Counted from the stretch's first letter, positions 23,961 to 47,650 are shown. The stretch: 64,000 nucleotides of DNA from Oasisia sp. SBJ-2009 (GCA_964017155.1 OZ024867.1:22609520-22673519), one strand, 5' to 3'. The notes: generated from the letters alone by a model not told the origin. Numbers and translations are program-made.

Positions 23961-24889
23961 TGTACGCACTAGTAAAATATGAAAAACTTGACAAATTTAT
24001 GGCATGTAAACACTAAAAATACGTAAAATTGACAAGGTCATCGTGGCGAAACGCAGAGAAGTTGTGAAATGGTCCAAAGTTGGCACACCGACTTAGTAAA
24101 ATATGAAAACACTTGACAACTTTATGGTGTTGAAAAAAAAAATATTCCATTTTACTACAAGTTACAAGAATAACTTAGTTAAATTTGTAAAAACACCACA
24201 TGTGTAACACAATGAAACGATGAAACGTTACGAAATGGAACGAACTTAGCACACCGACTTATTAAAATATGAGAAACTTGACAAAGTTATGGCATGTAAA
24301 CCCTAAAAATACGTGAAATTGACAAAGTCATCGCGGTGAAACGCTGAAAAGGTGTGAAATGGTACAAAAGTTGGCACACCGAGTTAGTAAAATATGGAAA
24401 AAACTTGACAAAGTTATAGCATGTAAACACTAAAAATACGTGAAAATGACAAAGTCATCGCGGTGATACGTTGAAAAGTTGTGAAATGGTACAAAGGTCG
24501 GCACACCGAGTTAGTAAAATATGAAAAAATTGACAAAGTTATGGCGTAGAATAGAAAAATATTCTATTTACTACAAATTACAAGACTAACTTAGTTAAAT
24601 TTGTTAAGACACCACATGTCTAACGCAATGAAACGGTGAAACGTTAAGAAATGCTATGTAGTTACCACACTGACTCAGGCAAATCAGAAATCTTTTCAAG
24701 GTTATCGTGTCGAAAAAATTAAGTGGCACTAGTTTTTAACGTTATGACTATGGTCGAAGGTGTAATTTTGCAAGAAATTGTGTTACGGCCCTGATCTGAC
24801 CCACAATTTTTACGGAAGTTGTGTTTTCCACGTGATAGGAAGCGTCATTATAACGGAAGTTATGGTTTGCACTTGACAATAAACTGTCC

Positions 24890-25825
24890 TAGCCTCGTAT
24901 GTATTGGTTGCGCAACGATATACGTAAGTTGCCTACGTGGAGAACGAAGAAATTCTAGTTGACCTACATATGGGACAACACGCATTAGCACTCACGACAT
25001 ATGTATGTTGCCTACGTGGTGAACGTGACCTGTGTGTGATGTGTGTATTTGTGTGTGTAACCTAGATTATGGACATGGTAGCGACGTGTGAACTACAATT
25101 TTGTGTTGGTGGAAGAAATTCTATGTAACCTACATACGGACAACACGCATGCGCACACACGACATATGTAAGTTGCCTACGTTGTGAACGTGATCTGTGT
25201 GTACTACATAATGGACATGTGATGATATGGCCGTATGAATAAACATGTTTAGACTTGCGAAGGAAGGGCCACTACGTGACAGATACAATGTATTACATTG
25301 TTTTTATTAACTGCTTGTTGCCTAGCAACGTATTGTTGAACCGGTGACTTAAAATAGCGGTGGCCTTTGCAAGTCGCACAGTGGGAGGCAGAATGGACGA
25401 AGGTTAGTATGTCCTACCTGCCGTAGCGTAGTGCTCTAAAACACTTGCAACATTACAACGTCGTCCCCTGCTGACTGATCCAGTGTTCCTCGATGAGAAC
25501 ACAGCAACCGACTGACCTGCTAGGGAGGCCGCAAGTTTGGCCTTGGGTAGGTAGCCACGCCCCATGTTGCACGCACACTGGACATGAAGGACCAGGTATG
25601 TTAGTCGCTTTCGTGGGACGTAACTACCAGGAGAGGAGGCATACTGTATTGGGCGCTGCGTTAAGGCCTGTTTGGTATAGTTTTTTAAAAACGACACAAT
25701 AACTTATAACATTCTTCCTTCCTCCGCTCCAGATACAATGTGTTTCATTGTTTTATTATTTTCTGCTGATTGCCTAACAACCTATAGATGAACCGGTGAC
25801 AGGTCTACCATAAGGTGCTGCGTTA
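24890..25825 (+). repeat. Short diverged direct repeats near the right end
   Basis: AGTTGCCTACGT(G/T)G(T/A)GAACG recurs near 24927, 25011 and 25170. A second pair is GATACAATGT...GAACCGGTGAC at 25279-25347 and 25732-25801. A third pair is GCGCTGCGTTAAG/GTGCTGCGTTAAG at 25650 and 25814. No coding potential was recognised. Confidence 0.6.
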
Positions 25826-25837
25826 AGTTCTGTTTTG

Positions 25838-26456
25838 GTATAGTTTAATCCAATAATTTATAACCGTTTACCTTTCTTCGCTCTATGTCATGACACAAAA
25901 GCGTATTCGGTTTTTCATAAAGCCTTTTCATTAAAACAATGTTAAAACCCTACTTGGTTGTAGTGGAGTGTAGTGTTGTTTTCTTCACAGAGTACAACAG
26001 TTGACGTTTATAATATTAAGTCACGTGATCGATTAGCTGACTACATATCCGTCAGATGACTCCACTTGTTCTTTCACCTAGTTTGTAGTTCGTCATCTAT
26101 CCGCGAGGGGTGCTACATGACCCCTAACGCCATTTTGACGTAATTTAAAAAAATAAGACGCACGAATTTGGACAGTACTAGTGCGTGAACTGTCCGTAGG
26201 GGGCGACACTAGTGCACGACATATTCGCCAGGGGGCGCCTTTAAAAAAATACACACGGATTTGGACAGTACTAGTTCGTGACTTGTCCGTAAGGGGGCGC
26301 CACTAGCACACTACCTATCCGTCAGAGGGCGCCACTTGCACACGACCTATCGGCCAGGGGGCGCCACTTGACCGGTGGAATTCCTCCGGAGGAATTCCTC
26401 CTCCTCCTCCTCCGCTCCGCTCCAGGGTACCAATCATAGGACCCTACTATACTACT
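25838..26456 (-). repeat. Right terminal inverted repeat of the 6.2-kb element
   Basis: This is the inverted partner of 20227-20823. It differs by point changes and a short expansion of GGA/TCC units near 26385-26420. Confidence 0.9.
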
Positions 26457-26462
26457 GCCAAG

Positions 26463-28990
26463 TTGTAATGATGGATCAGTCGCATTTGGTGCAGTCGTTG
26501 CCTTGTAGGTGGCAACACACACACACCATTACTGGTAGATTCGATCAATGCTGCCTGTAATTAACATCTGTCATCAGTGTTCTAGCATTGCATTATACTG
26601 TTGCCGAGTAATTGATTGATGTCTGTTTTCAACATGAATAAAATGTTAACCGTATATATCCAGAATATGTTTTCATGTGTGAGATATATGTGCGTTTGGT
26701 CCCATCGAGGGAATGCCCAAACTCGTATCTGATAGCTCAGGCTTCATCTGTCAATTCCGCATATGCTGCTTCGAGGTGTAGATTAACAAGTAAAAGAATT
26801 TTTAGCATATCAATAAAGAAACAAATACATAATTATAGTAAAATAGTATGATTAAAATGCTCCTATGATAATTTTTGTATGTAAAGCATACCTGTTAAAA
26901 AGTAAGTAGAAAGTGTACAAAAAGTAGTAAATGCTGTATTTTCGTTTCGAATTTTGCGATAAATCAACTCCATTTTCGATGTTGTTCGCATGTAAGTATT
27001 CTAATCATTCACCAACTCAACACTCTGATATCATCGTTCAGCGGATGTCAACCGAACCACACCCAAACATTATAGCATATTTCAGGAAATAGCACCATCG
27101 AACTGATATATGGAAGATATCATGGAGGTAGAACAACTGGACTGTCTCCAAGCATGGTAGTTTTTATTAATATCTCCTCCGCTATATGTAACTTAGTCAT
27201 TATAGCCTATTTCTGCTAGTAATTTAAGAAAAATAACTAACGATGCTTCCGCATTGAAAGAATCACTACAACATACAACACTCTCGCCATTTATGTCTTG
27301 TAGTTATTCTTACAATTCAGAAGCATCGCTCATTTTTTTTTTTTAAATTCCATAGTGTCTACACCCTCACAATGACACAATAAGATATGTTCAGGTCAAT
27401 CGTCATGGCGACAGTTTATTGGAGTCACACTAAAACGGCGCCACAATTTGGCTAAGCATTACACTCTGTAGCGAACTCTAGCGAATTCTTCAATATACAA
27501 AGCCCAGGTAAACGTGTATGTTTCCAACAGCTGTTATCAGGCATCTCCCGTTTACTATACTGTCCAACATTAATATGATAAATCATGAACATGTGTCGTT
27601 ATGATTCGATAAAGACCTGATTATATCCGGTGTTCGTGCAGTTGGTGTTACAAAGCAAAGTGTCAAAACATTGCTGTCAACGACAGTGATAATAATAACG
27701 GACCTGTAAACAACCATGCGGTGCTATATGTGTATATATAATTCACACCTGTCATAATTCCTCAGAACTTTCAAAAAGGTATGTTAAATGGGCATTGTTA
27801 TTTTCTTGTATAATAATTGTCACTCAGCATAACATCAGTTAAATAATAAACTAAAACCCAACACCAGAGTAATGTACAGTAAGTACAATGCCAGTCACTA
27901 ATTCATATACTGACTGAAATAACAACATTGGTGACAGTACAAATAGTAACCGTACACAACATAAAATCTGTTTCCACTTGTGTGATTAGTACATACATAA
28001 GAAAGTAATATCTCTATGATTATTCATCATTCACAGAGGAAACTTATTCCAGTCCACTGCGCTATCGCAGCTGCACAACAACGTCACAGCCATCAACTGA
28101 AAGAATAATCTCACAAATAAGAAACATTCCTCGGACTCAAGAACATTCTTTTTGGAAGGAAGATTTCCATCGAGTGCAGCATAATGATGACATCACGTGA
28201 CAAGACAAGCACGAGTTGCATTTACATTTACCAAATATCAAAACTGGGTATGTTATAAACGTAAACGCCATAATGTGTCACTGCACGCATGATAAAGACA
28301 ATTATGAAGAAAATGACGATGACGTCCTCGTCATCACGTTGTCTCATATATTCACCCCACCCTCCCCTTATAAATCTCTTCATCGATATCTGCATCTTCG
28401 TCACAGCCTGAATCTTCATTCGAATTATTAGATATTGATAATCATATCATTTGGTGAGTTGCATTACAGAATCGATTGATGATCACACAACCTGTTGTAA
28501 TTGACACGCTCATACAGCAAGCTACATCACAAAGTGTTGTTACCTCTTTGTATAAAAGTAACCACATGGGCGTGACACGACTGTCAATTAACCATAGATC
28601 AGTGAAGTCACGAATCCTACACAGCTATGTAGAAGTGCTACAACAACAAATAAACATCATGTATAGAGTCGATAATGCAGAGTGAACGTTTGAATACACT
28701 GTGTATAAGTGACGTTAGCATTGTTATTTTATTTTAAGCCTGGAGTTCGTGTCTCAAATTAGTAAGTGCAATATGCAAGCTACAAACGTAGCGGGACACT
28801 CACTATTTCACGTGAAAAAGGATTATTGTTTGAATATATGGTGCCACTATAAAATCAATTTTCCCAATATCAGAATTCAAGATCTTATAACATTAACTAA
28901 AATGCATTAAATATGTTATCTAACAATGCATGCATTTCATACTAAAGTTTTAATTAAAACCAACTGAACTTTAATAATAATTGTCCTGCT
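26463..28990. other. Stretch without gene; fold-back sequence at 27217-27350
   Basis: No exon was recognised. At 27217-27350 an imperfect palindrome is visible: AACGATGCTTCCGCATTGAA on the left against TTCAGAAGCATCG on the right, continuing through AGAATCACTACAA/TTGTAGTTATTCT. The arms are about 50 bp around a short loop, compatible with a small fold-back MITE. Confidence 0.5.
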
Positions 28991-28993
28991 ATG

Positions 28994-28994
<1 letters not shown>

Positions 28995-29046
<52 letters not shown>
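28995..29046. repeat. (TA)n microsatellite
   Basis: Uninterrupted TA dinucleotides. Confidence 0.95.
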
Positions 29047-29047
<1 letters not shown>

Positions 29048-29849
29048 GTGTCCATACATTGTAATGTTGCACCAGTATTGCATATACACACACCAGCGTA
29101 AGCGGGCACACACATATACAAAATCACACTGAAAACTAGGTGATATATTATTCAAATTATTGCATAACGTGACATTTGTTTTTCAATAATGTGACCCACC
29201 AATCGTGTTCAGCAACAATTCAACTGTTAATAAAGAAAACAAATGTTAATGTTATAGCCATGACTGACAATACTACGTCCGTGCACCTCCCAAATTTATA
29301 TGAAGTGTATCAGGACAATTTGGAACTTATTCAAATGTTTCATCCTTGTTGGGGCTACATTTCCGTATGGATCTTATGTTAACCTTTCTATGGACATCAT
29401 ACTGTTTAGTTGTTTTATCAGTAAGAGCTTAAACCCACTGTTATATTGTACTGAAAAACATCATCATACACTCTTCATAGTAGCATTCTAACAATGCGTG
29501 ATAATTTTGTCGGTGTGTCGTGAAGCCAGAATGATGTCTCCCCTATTGGTGTCAATGTGCTCACAGAGTTCTCCTAAATCTAATAGTTCATATTACAGAG
29601 TGTCCAAGGCACATATTGTCATAGGCAATGAAAACATATGTCCAACACGAGGTAATGTGATTACATATGTTGATCATACCTCAAGTATCGATTGTCTTCA
29701 TGAGGTGTCACGTGTCATTGTCAGCATGACCTTGACGTGTCATCACAGCATGATGACTGTGTGCTCTGGATAGCCGGGAGTAGACAGAGAGTAGACAGAC
29801 CGTCGTGGAGACCTTGAAGTCCTGGAGACTTGATGTTGTCAGAAAGTCC

Positions 29850-30420
29850 TCGACGACACTGGTGTCTTGACGACATTGATGTTTTGACGACACTGGTACC
29901 TTGACAACACTAGTATCTTGACGATACTGGTGTCTTGATGACATTGGTGTCTTGACGACACTGGTGTATTGATGACACGGGTGTCTTGACGACACTGGTG
30001 TCTTGACGACACTGGTGTCTTGACGACACTGGTGTCTTGACGAATTGGTGTCTTGACGACACTGGTATCTTGACGACACAGGTGTCTTGACGACACTGGT
30101 GTCTTGACGACATGGTATCTTGACAACACTAGTATCTTGACGATACTGGTGTCTTGATGACACTGGTGTCTTGTCGACACTGGTGTCTTGACGACACGGG
30201 TGTCTTGACGACACTGGTGTCTTGACGACACTGGTGTCTTGACGACACTGGTGTCTTGACGAATTGGTGTCTTGACGACACTGGTATCTTGACGACACAG
30301 GTGTCTTGACGACACTGGTGTCTTGACGACATGGTATATTGACGACACGGGTATCTTGACGACACTGGTATCTTGACGACACTGGTATCTTGACGACACT
30401 GGTGTCTTGACGACAGTGTG
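29850..30420. repeat. Minisatellite of 17-21 bp units (GTGTCTTGACGACAC)
   Basis: There are about 28 units. Each unit is a mini-palindrome, GTGTC-TTGAC-GACAC. Variant units (TTGACGAATTGG, ACAACACTAGTATCTTGACG) occur in the same order near 29905-30125 and 30117-30345, so there is a higher-order period of about 215 bp. Arg/Gln/Ser-rich frames through it are artefacts. Confidence 0.9.
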
Positions 30421-30445
30421 GTTGTCTGAAAAAAAGAAGCGTCAT

Positions 30446-31532
30446 AACAATAAGTTGTCACAACAATTTAACTACACGTCCATCTTTCTATCGTACGCAA
30501 AGATATGCATTTGTTTAATGAACTGTGTATTCCATTTGAATTAATATTATTTGCTTTTACAATATCGTAAGAAGACAGTCTGTTTGTGAAGTTTTCCATA
30601 CATCGATATTTGTTGACCGGGTGCACTAAAATAATCCTGACCTTTTATCGTTATAATTGTTTTCTTCTTCAGAAATATTATCCTATCCAAATAATAAAAA
30701 TAAAGTGTGCGAAAGGTTCACTTCACGTCCAGTCTACTTATCAATTCAAATTCATTAAAAAAGTGCAACTGATATACAAAGATTGGACAATAATTGTATG
30801 ATTTCAGACAAATAAAATATGTATATGTAAATAGGAAATGCATTTACTGATGGCACAAAATTATAGCTCTTTGAAAATGATGGTGGAAGAGGGGTATTCC
30901 CACTTCATATATGACTAAATACCACAAAAGGGGCATTTATCATGACACTTAAAATACCATATTCAGGTAATATTCCCAAGTTGGTATAAGACACCTTTTC
31001 GAATCAGAAAAAGGCGTGTGGACTTATCATTTTGGGATCTGCCCACGCTGACTGTATGTATTAGTTACTTTTGAGCCTGCCAACTGGTCTACTAAAACAG
31101 TATATTGCTGGTTGATTTTGTGATTGTCCCTGGAATGTTCCTATTTACGGCCGTCTTGAAACATTGTATCAAAAATGTCCTTGGGTGAAATAAAATAATC
31201 TGGGTCAGAACAACAGATTAATCTGACATTAAAGTTAAAAAATAAACAAATGTAGACGTAATCAACTAACAAACAATAAACAGTATCCTATTTTGACACC
31301 TTGATATGTCACGTGTACATTACACGTGTGTGACATAAAGCCTGCAGTGACAGGGTGTTTGCCCCTGGCTGGAGGCGGCCTTGTCACAGCTCAACATGGA
31401 TTCGGTGTCACGTGGGTGAATCTAGTGATGTCCTATATTTTTTTTTAGAATATTCTGTCACTAGATAACAGTTTCACTGTGCATGTGTGTGACAAGAGGC
31501 TGAGGTGTGAGTGAGGTACCTTTGACGTGGAG
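30446..31532. other. 3' flank of the NLR-like gene, no coding feature
   Basis: AT-rich sequence downstream of the NLR-like stop codon. It likely includes that gene's 3' untranslated region, but I could not place the polyadenylation site. Confidence 0.4.
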
Positions 31533-42066
<10,534 letters not shown>

Positions 42067-43028
42067 GCTTCTTACTGCTGCAACAGCAACAAAACACACT
42101 CATATATTTATAACACGCCTACACCCTCATGGTTTGGTGTATAACATTACGTTTGCGATATAATAATTTATCTCGTTTACTCAATCAAGTATTCTGCAAA
42201 TTTTGAAAGTGCAAATCCCAAAATGTTATGCATAAGTATGCGTTTATATAGGCATAGCATATAAACACTGAAAATTAAGTGATTTCAAAGGTAGATGCTA
42301 ATATATTTTAGTTGGTAACATAGGAATGTCTATCAAATGGTGCCACAATACCCTGCTAATGTTCATATTGATATATTTTCTTCGTGCAGTGTCACAGGGT
42401 TCTTGCATCAGGAGCTGTGGTGTCCGACGCCTTGCCATGGCGCCGGCGCTGCACTCTGTCTCTATTCCAGCCTACCCCATCTTGGCTGAAATAACACGTA
42501 TCCTTATATATGACTGCTGATTATGTCATTATGTAAAATACTACCTTTGGTTAGATATACAATGCTTCAAAGGTACATAATTTGTAGCTTATTACAGTCT
42601 GTTATACTATCTGTTCTGATAGTTTTTATTACTGTCACCTGCTCATACTGATTCACAAAATAGATCTCAGAAGAACAAAAGTCTAATTTAAGTTTGAACA
42701 GCGTGCACATTATACAAAAGTGTAATTCCATATGAATGTTTAAACACAACAGTGCTCAACTCAATACACACTGTAATAATGTGGTTACAATTGTATAATT
42801 TAAATAAGGAGTTTGTTTCTGGTTCATGTTCAAACGAATGAGAGATTTACCGTTTTTCATGAACAGTTGGAAGTGATTTGGTACAACTTCATGTGTTTCT
42901 TGAGCAGTAGAGTTTATCTACATGACATCAACCTAGGGACAGAAACAACTCTGTAACATATCATAGCATCAGTAAATGAAGTGGTTCTGTTGGGTCGGTA
43001 TTATTCACGTAATATAATATACACATGC

Positions 43029-43196
43029 TCACAAAGATTTGCAATTGTACGCTCCGGTGCGCAAACACACAAGCGTTATTGAAGTGAGGACACGCGAGAA
43101 GTGTACTTATAGGAGTGGCCCAGTACACGCTCACTACGCCATAAAAACTCTTGATGCTTACGTGAAACTCAGCTAAGCGTGTATCCACGTAATTGT
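43029..43196 (+). repeat. 165-bp dispersed repeat, copy 1
   Basis: It aligns with 48328-48475 in the same orientation, sharing CTCACAAAGATTTGCAATTG, GAGGACACG, ACTACGCC and GTGTATCCACG. The copies are diverged and differ by small indels. Identity of the element is unknown. Confidence 0.75.
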
Positions 43197-44106
43197 CAAA
43201 GTTTAAAATCTCAAAGTCAGCTATTGTAATGTTCCGAGTGAACTATGCGTTAATAAAATATTGATCATATAGTTAGGTGGGGCAACGCTGGGAGGATGAG
43301 AGGGCTTTCTATGGACGTATGCGACTACATTATGGAGCTATGGGTAACGTACATTTGCAATCATGTAAATAATAAATAATTATTCATATCTTTTTTATAT
43401 AGGCCTTAGTCAGTCCCAATCCTGCAAATATTCAATAAATGAGCAACACAGAACTTCTCTCATTGGTTCATCTGAGATGTTGACCTCACGAGACCGACTA
43501 ACAACGACAACCCTTTAAGTCTGACCAACAATACCTGTCAAAGATGGGGTGTTATATTTTCATTGTGCTGTTAACAGACTGTATGGCGTTTCCCCAGTCA
43601 AATATTCCTACCACTCCTAGCACTAGTTATATCAATAATTCAATTAAATCTGGTCAGCGATTAATCATGTGCATTCAGGCATTGTCACTGGAGACACAAA
43701 GAGCTCAAAGCGTATCGCAGTGTCATTCTATAGATCGTTGTTATTAATTCCCGGCGGCACATTGTGTCTCTCACGACGCTGTCAGCGGCTGGCGTTTGCC
43801 GTGAGTCAACATTTAGCGGTGTAATGACAAGTCACAACTGGTCAAAGCAGCCAAAGACTGCATGTTCACAGGAGACGCCGCACAAGACATATTTATATAA
43901 CTTAATGCCTTCTAAATCAAATATCTCTTGACGAAAGGTCGTTTTCAGTTTATGTTTTTACCAATAGGTCACAGCCAAGCTGTGAAGTGCCCTAATTGTG
44001 AAATCGTATCGGTAATACCGCTTGAACACATAGTAAACAATAAACAAACAGGCCTATGCATATAACAAAACAACACGTCATTGTGCAATTGAGCGTGCGT
44101 ATCATT

Positions 44107-44340
44107 TAGCGTGGTGTGTGGCGTGTGGCGAGTGGCGTGTGGTGTGTGGTGTGTGGTGTGTGGTGTGTGGTGAGTGGTGTGTGGTGTGTGTTGTGTGTTG
44201 TGTGGTGTGTGGTGTGTGGTGAGTGGGGAGTGGTGTGTGGTGTGTGGTGTGTGGTGAGTGGTGTGTGGTGTGTGGTGTGTGGTGAGTGGCGAGTGGTGTG
44301 TGGCGTGTGGCGTGTGGCGTGTGGCGTGTGGTGTGTGGTC
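44107..44340. repeat. Degenerate GTGTGTG(G)-type tandem repeat
   Basis: Tandem 7-10 bp units built from GTGTGTGGT with GAGTGG and GCGTGTGG variants. The Cys/Val/Trp-rich open frame here is an artefact. Confidence 0.9.
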
Positions 44341-45089
44341 TGCGACTCTGTAGATTGACGTTTCAGACCAGATTCTATAAGTCAGTATTGTGAAATGTTA
44401 CAATTTACCCTTTCCATTTTTTATTTACCACTTTTCTTGGTGTTATTGCAAAATTAGTCAGTTGCTTGTTCAGTTGTCAATTAATCCAAACGTACATTAG
44501 AACGTTTACCTGTGCACATCGGACGAAAAACGTGTAGGTTAGAGTGACATATAATTACCTATATTGATATATAAGTTGTTATATAATGCGATTGTATTTG
44601 TAGATATAGCCTGAAAGGCCAATTCGCATTGTCACTCACCGTGATAACGACACCACCCGAGTTATGCAGCACTTACTGTTATGACGCCATCAACGTATCT
44701 TTCTACACTACGCAGGTAATAGTTGCGTATGTTATATACGACCATGCCATGAAAATATGACATTAATATAAAAACGGACATGGTTAAACATTTGTTTATG
44801 AAACTTGGATACCATTGTTAGACTATTTGTAATTCAGCACGGACATTAAAGACAGACTGTTCCTATGCGATGTTTATATGTCATGACGTAGCTATAAGTA
44901 TTTGATATACTAAAATGGTCGTGTTACTTGACCGAAATACGGACACCCATGACAAGGTGTATCAGACCTACCGTTGTCAATGACTAAGGCGAGTCACGCA
45001 GAAGAAAATATGGCATTTGCAGCAAACGCATTTTACAACAGTGTTGATATAAACATTTCTACAGGTAATACGAGCAAAACTGTACTTAC

Positions 45090-45180
45090 CGTAGATGTCG
45101 GACGGTCAACAGAACAGGGAATTGGTCTTTAGACGTAGAGCGAGCAATACACGTTGTCAGTCAGACTTGCAGCAAAATCT
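45090..45180 (-). promoter_or_regulatory. Candidate 5' untranslated exon of the NLR-like gene
   Basis: Reading on -, CCGACATCTACG is followed by a consensus GTAAGT donor (45084-45089). The NLR-like coding exon 1 has an acceptor at 42077, 11 bases before its ATG, and so needs an upstream exon. This is a candidate only; its 5' limit is arbitrary. Confidence 0.25.
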
Positions 45181-45825
45181 GACTGACGCGGTGAACTAAT
45201 GTTTGTTGTTGCCACGGGTGTCGTTGGTAGCGTGAACAAAAACTCTGTAGAGGGACCGTATCAACGCGTACGGGCATCAATTAATTAAAATCCCCAAGCA
45301 AATGAGACATTCTGTTATTATAAATATCATACTTATAACATTTGGAACTAATCATACAAAGAAATGTCGTACAAAACATGGTATTTGTGTCCTACAAGAC
45401 GGGTGTGGGTTGATTATTAGCAGATCCCCAACATGTATGTAGGCTGATCGTCCTTTCAAGCGTGACGAGTCTAAGATTACTGTAGCGTAGTCTCAGTGTT
45501 TGCGTCGTAGCGGCTCGGATTCTTGCCAATCGGATCTCATAATTATATACGTTGTCTGCCAAGTTCGCGCTTAGTACATACATTAAACGTTTTGTCCGAC
45601 AATCCAGCCTCGTCAATGAACGACAATAAAACCTCGTCAATACACCTTAGTACAAGACACGAGTGCGGCCTTTTGGCTGATATCGTCCTCTCAACGGTCA
45701 TACACTAGGCCTAGGCAGTAGTCGGACTTAATTGCGTAGTCACGACTTTAACGTTATTCTAACTAATGGCTACGGACAGTTGTTTACGCAAACTTTAAAT
45801 GCCTACGTCATTGTCCACAACGGAC

Positions 45826-46262
45826 GTACCGCTGGCCGGGCCTGGGGAAGGAGAAGAGAATGGGAACTGGAAACGGACAATGGAACCGAGGAAGAATTCG
45901 GGGACACGATCTGTGTACGCCATCGGGAAAAGGAAATGGGGAAGGGGATCGGGGAAGGCAAACAGAGAACGGGTTTGGGGAACAGCATCGTTGAATTGGA
46001 CCAAGGAACTGAAGCGGGGAGCTGAATAGTGGAACTGGATCGGGAAACAGGAATACAAAACGGGAACGGGAAACGAGATTGCGTAACGGGATCGAAAAAG
46101 GGAATTGGAAAGGGGTCGGGATTGTGGTACAGATCGAGAAGGGATCGGACATTGGATCGTGGAATGTGTATGTGATTCGAGAAAGGAATACGGGAACAGT
46201 ATCAGGGAAAACGAATGGAAACGACACAGGAGGAGGGGATGAGAGAGAGCAACGGGGAGTGG
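45826..46262. repeat. Purine-rich GGGAAC/GGGATCG quasi-repeat
   Basis: The + strand is almost all A and G with repeated GGGAACGGG, GGATCGGG and GGAAAGG units. Open frames on both strands follow from this composition. Confidence 0.75.
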
Positions 46263-46284
46263 GACCAGGGCCGGGGGACATGTG

Positions 46285-46800
46285 TCGGAGGTGGGAGTTC
46301 TGTGCAGGATCGGAGGGCAGGAGGAGTTGCAGAGGGCATACGGCTGGGGTCAGAGGTCAGTGGATGAGGGCCGAGGAAAGGGTGTGGTGGGGAGTTGGAG
46401 CCCAGGGATGAAGGTCGGGACTAGGGACAATGTATTGGCCTGGTCTAAGTCTCCACGCCGTGGGTTATTCACAGGTTCCATCGTCTGTGTGTAATTAAAC
46501 AAACGGCCAAAACAAACAGGTCATTCACTCGGACTCTACGTACCAGCCACACGCACATACAGACACACACGCGCGCATATGTTCATTCAAGCGTGACTGC
46601 GCTATGCGTAGCTGTAGAACTCTGTGTCGCAGTGTTTGGAACATCGGATTCTCACTCGGTTAGAATACTCTTTCGGAAAACTAGAACGTGGGATGTGAAT
46701 AATGACCGAGGAGCGTGTGACGGAGGTGAGGTGAGGGTTCTGTGTGAGATTGGAAGTCGGGAGTGTTTGCAGAGAGCAGATGGCCAGATTCAGAGGGAAA
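46285..46800 (+). repeat. Diverged duplication of a roughly 75-bp segment
   Basis: 46290-46362 and 46727-46798 align in order (GTTCTGTG, GATYGGA, GGGAG, TTGCAGAG, CAGAG). In one frame both read as VLC-x-IG-x4-LQRA. It could be a duplicated exon or LINE debris, and I do not recognise it. Confidence 0.4.
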
Positions 46801-47480
46801 CAATAAAAGGCGATCTGGGTATTGGAGATGAAGAGAAAATGCCTTGGTGAAGTACAATATGTCGTGTTTAACCACACTGTAGATAAAGACAATTTCGCTG
46901 ACAACCACATAGATAATGTATTTTGATAACAAAACAGCGTCGTACTTAAATAATGTTGTAAAGGTGTGTACATCTGATAAAGATAGTACCTTCAGTGTCC
47001 CTTTGTCCCGTCAGGCGGCGCTGTATATTGACAAATATCAACAGCCAGTGCGCTAGTGCTGCTAGTTACACGACGATTTTATGTAACGTGTTGATACTTT
47101 CAAGATAATTGTGGTGTTTCTAGTGCATAAATGATGTGCTAGTGCGCCCGTAGTGGCTGGATTCCTTGGATTCCAGTTGAGCAAATATAATAACTAGATA
47201 TTAATTCGATATCCAAGCGTGCTTATCATTGCTCATTAAGCCTGCGACGTAGAATTATCCAGAAGGACTTTGTGATTAGTCGTTAGTAAATTGTGTATAA
47301 CAGTAACCAAAACATAGTTTTCGGAAGGTTTCATAAAAATGTGTGGGAACGACGAGCTCTCAATGTATAAACAAATCAGAAAGTTTACAAAGCTGAAGTC
47401 ATGATCACTCTCCTATAACATAGACAGTCTACTGTATGCACGCAAGGAAGCTAAACATATTCCACATTGCTTCGTTTCAC
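46801..47480. other. Stretch without recognised feature
   Basis: No exon or array was identified. It borders the LINE fragment that starts near 47487. Confidence 0.4.
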
Positions 47481-47650
47481 CTGACAAGACATGATCCCAG
47501 ACACGGAGGTCCTCAAGCGTGCAGGGCTGCAAAGCATTCATGCTCTACTGAAGAAAGCTCAACTTCAATGAGCTAGCCATGTTGTCATAATGAGCGATGA
47601 AATGTTACCAAAGTGCCTGCTCTGTGGAGAACTGCCAGAAGAACGTTATA

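Larger units (their letters stand above)
21880..24720 (+). repeat. About 290-bp satellite, several diverged units
   Basis: The string AAATTGACAAAGTCATCGCG followed by GTGAAACGCTGAAAAGT recurs near 22396, 22687, 22976, 24027, 24316 and 24445. The spacing is close to 290 bp except for the last. The linking sequence also repeats (ACTTAGTAAAATATGAAAA, ACTACAAGTTACAAGA, ACGGTGAAACGTTACGAAAT). The array is split by a TTGCC pentamer block (23241-23588) and a TTTTGTAAACATAACGTG repeat (23589-23960). Confidence 0.85.
20227..26456. mobile_element. Polinton/Maverick-like non-autonomous element, 6.2 kb
   Basis: The ends are AGTAGTACAGTAGGGTCC on the left and, inverted, AGTAGTATAGTAGGGTCC on the right. 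They are flanked by an identical 6-bp duplication GCCAAG (20221-20226, 26457-26462). The inverted repeats are about 600 bp. Polintons are defined by 6-bp duplications, long TIRs of 100-1000 bp and 5'-AG...CT-3' ends, and all three fit. Autonomous Polintons are 15-20 kb and encode a protein-primed polymerase, integrase, ATPase, protease and capsid proteins. No trace of any of these is open here, so this would be a deletion derivative filled with satellite DNA. Another superfamily with 6-bp duplications is possible. Confidence 0.7.

Noticed and set aside
29708..30461. Possible CRISPR-like array or Ser/Arg/Gln repeat protein
   Set aside because: Units are contiguous 17-21 bp variants without unique spacers, in an animal genome; it is a minisatellite.
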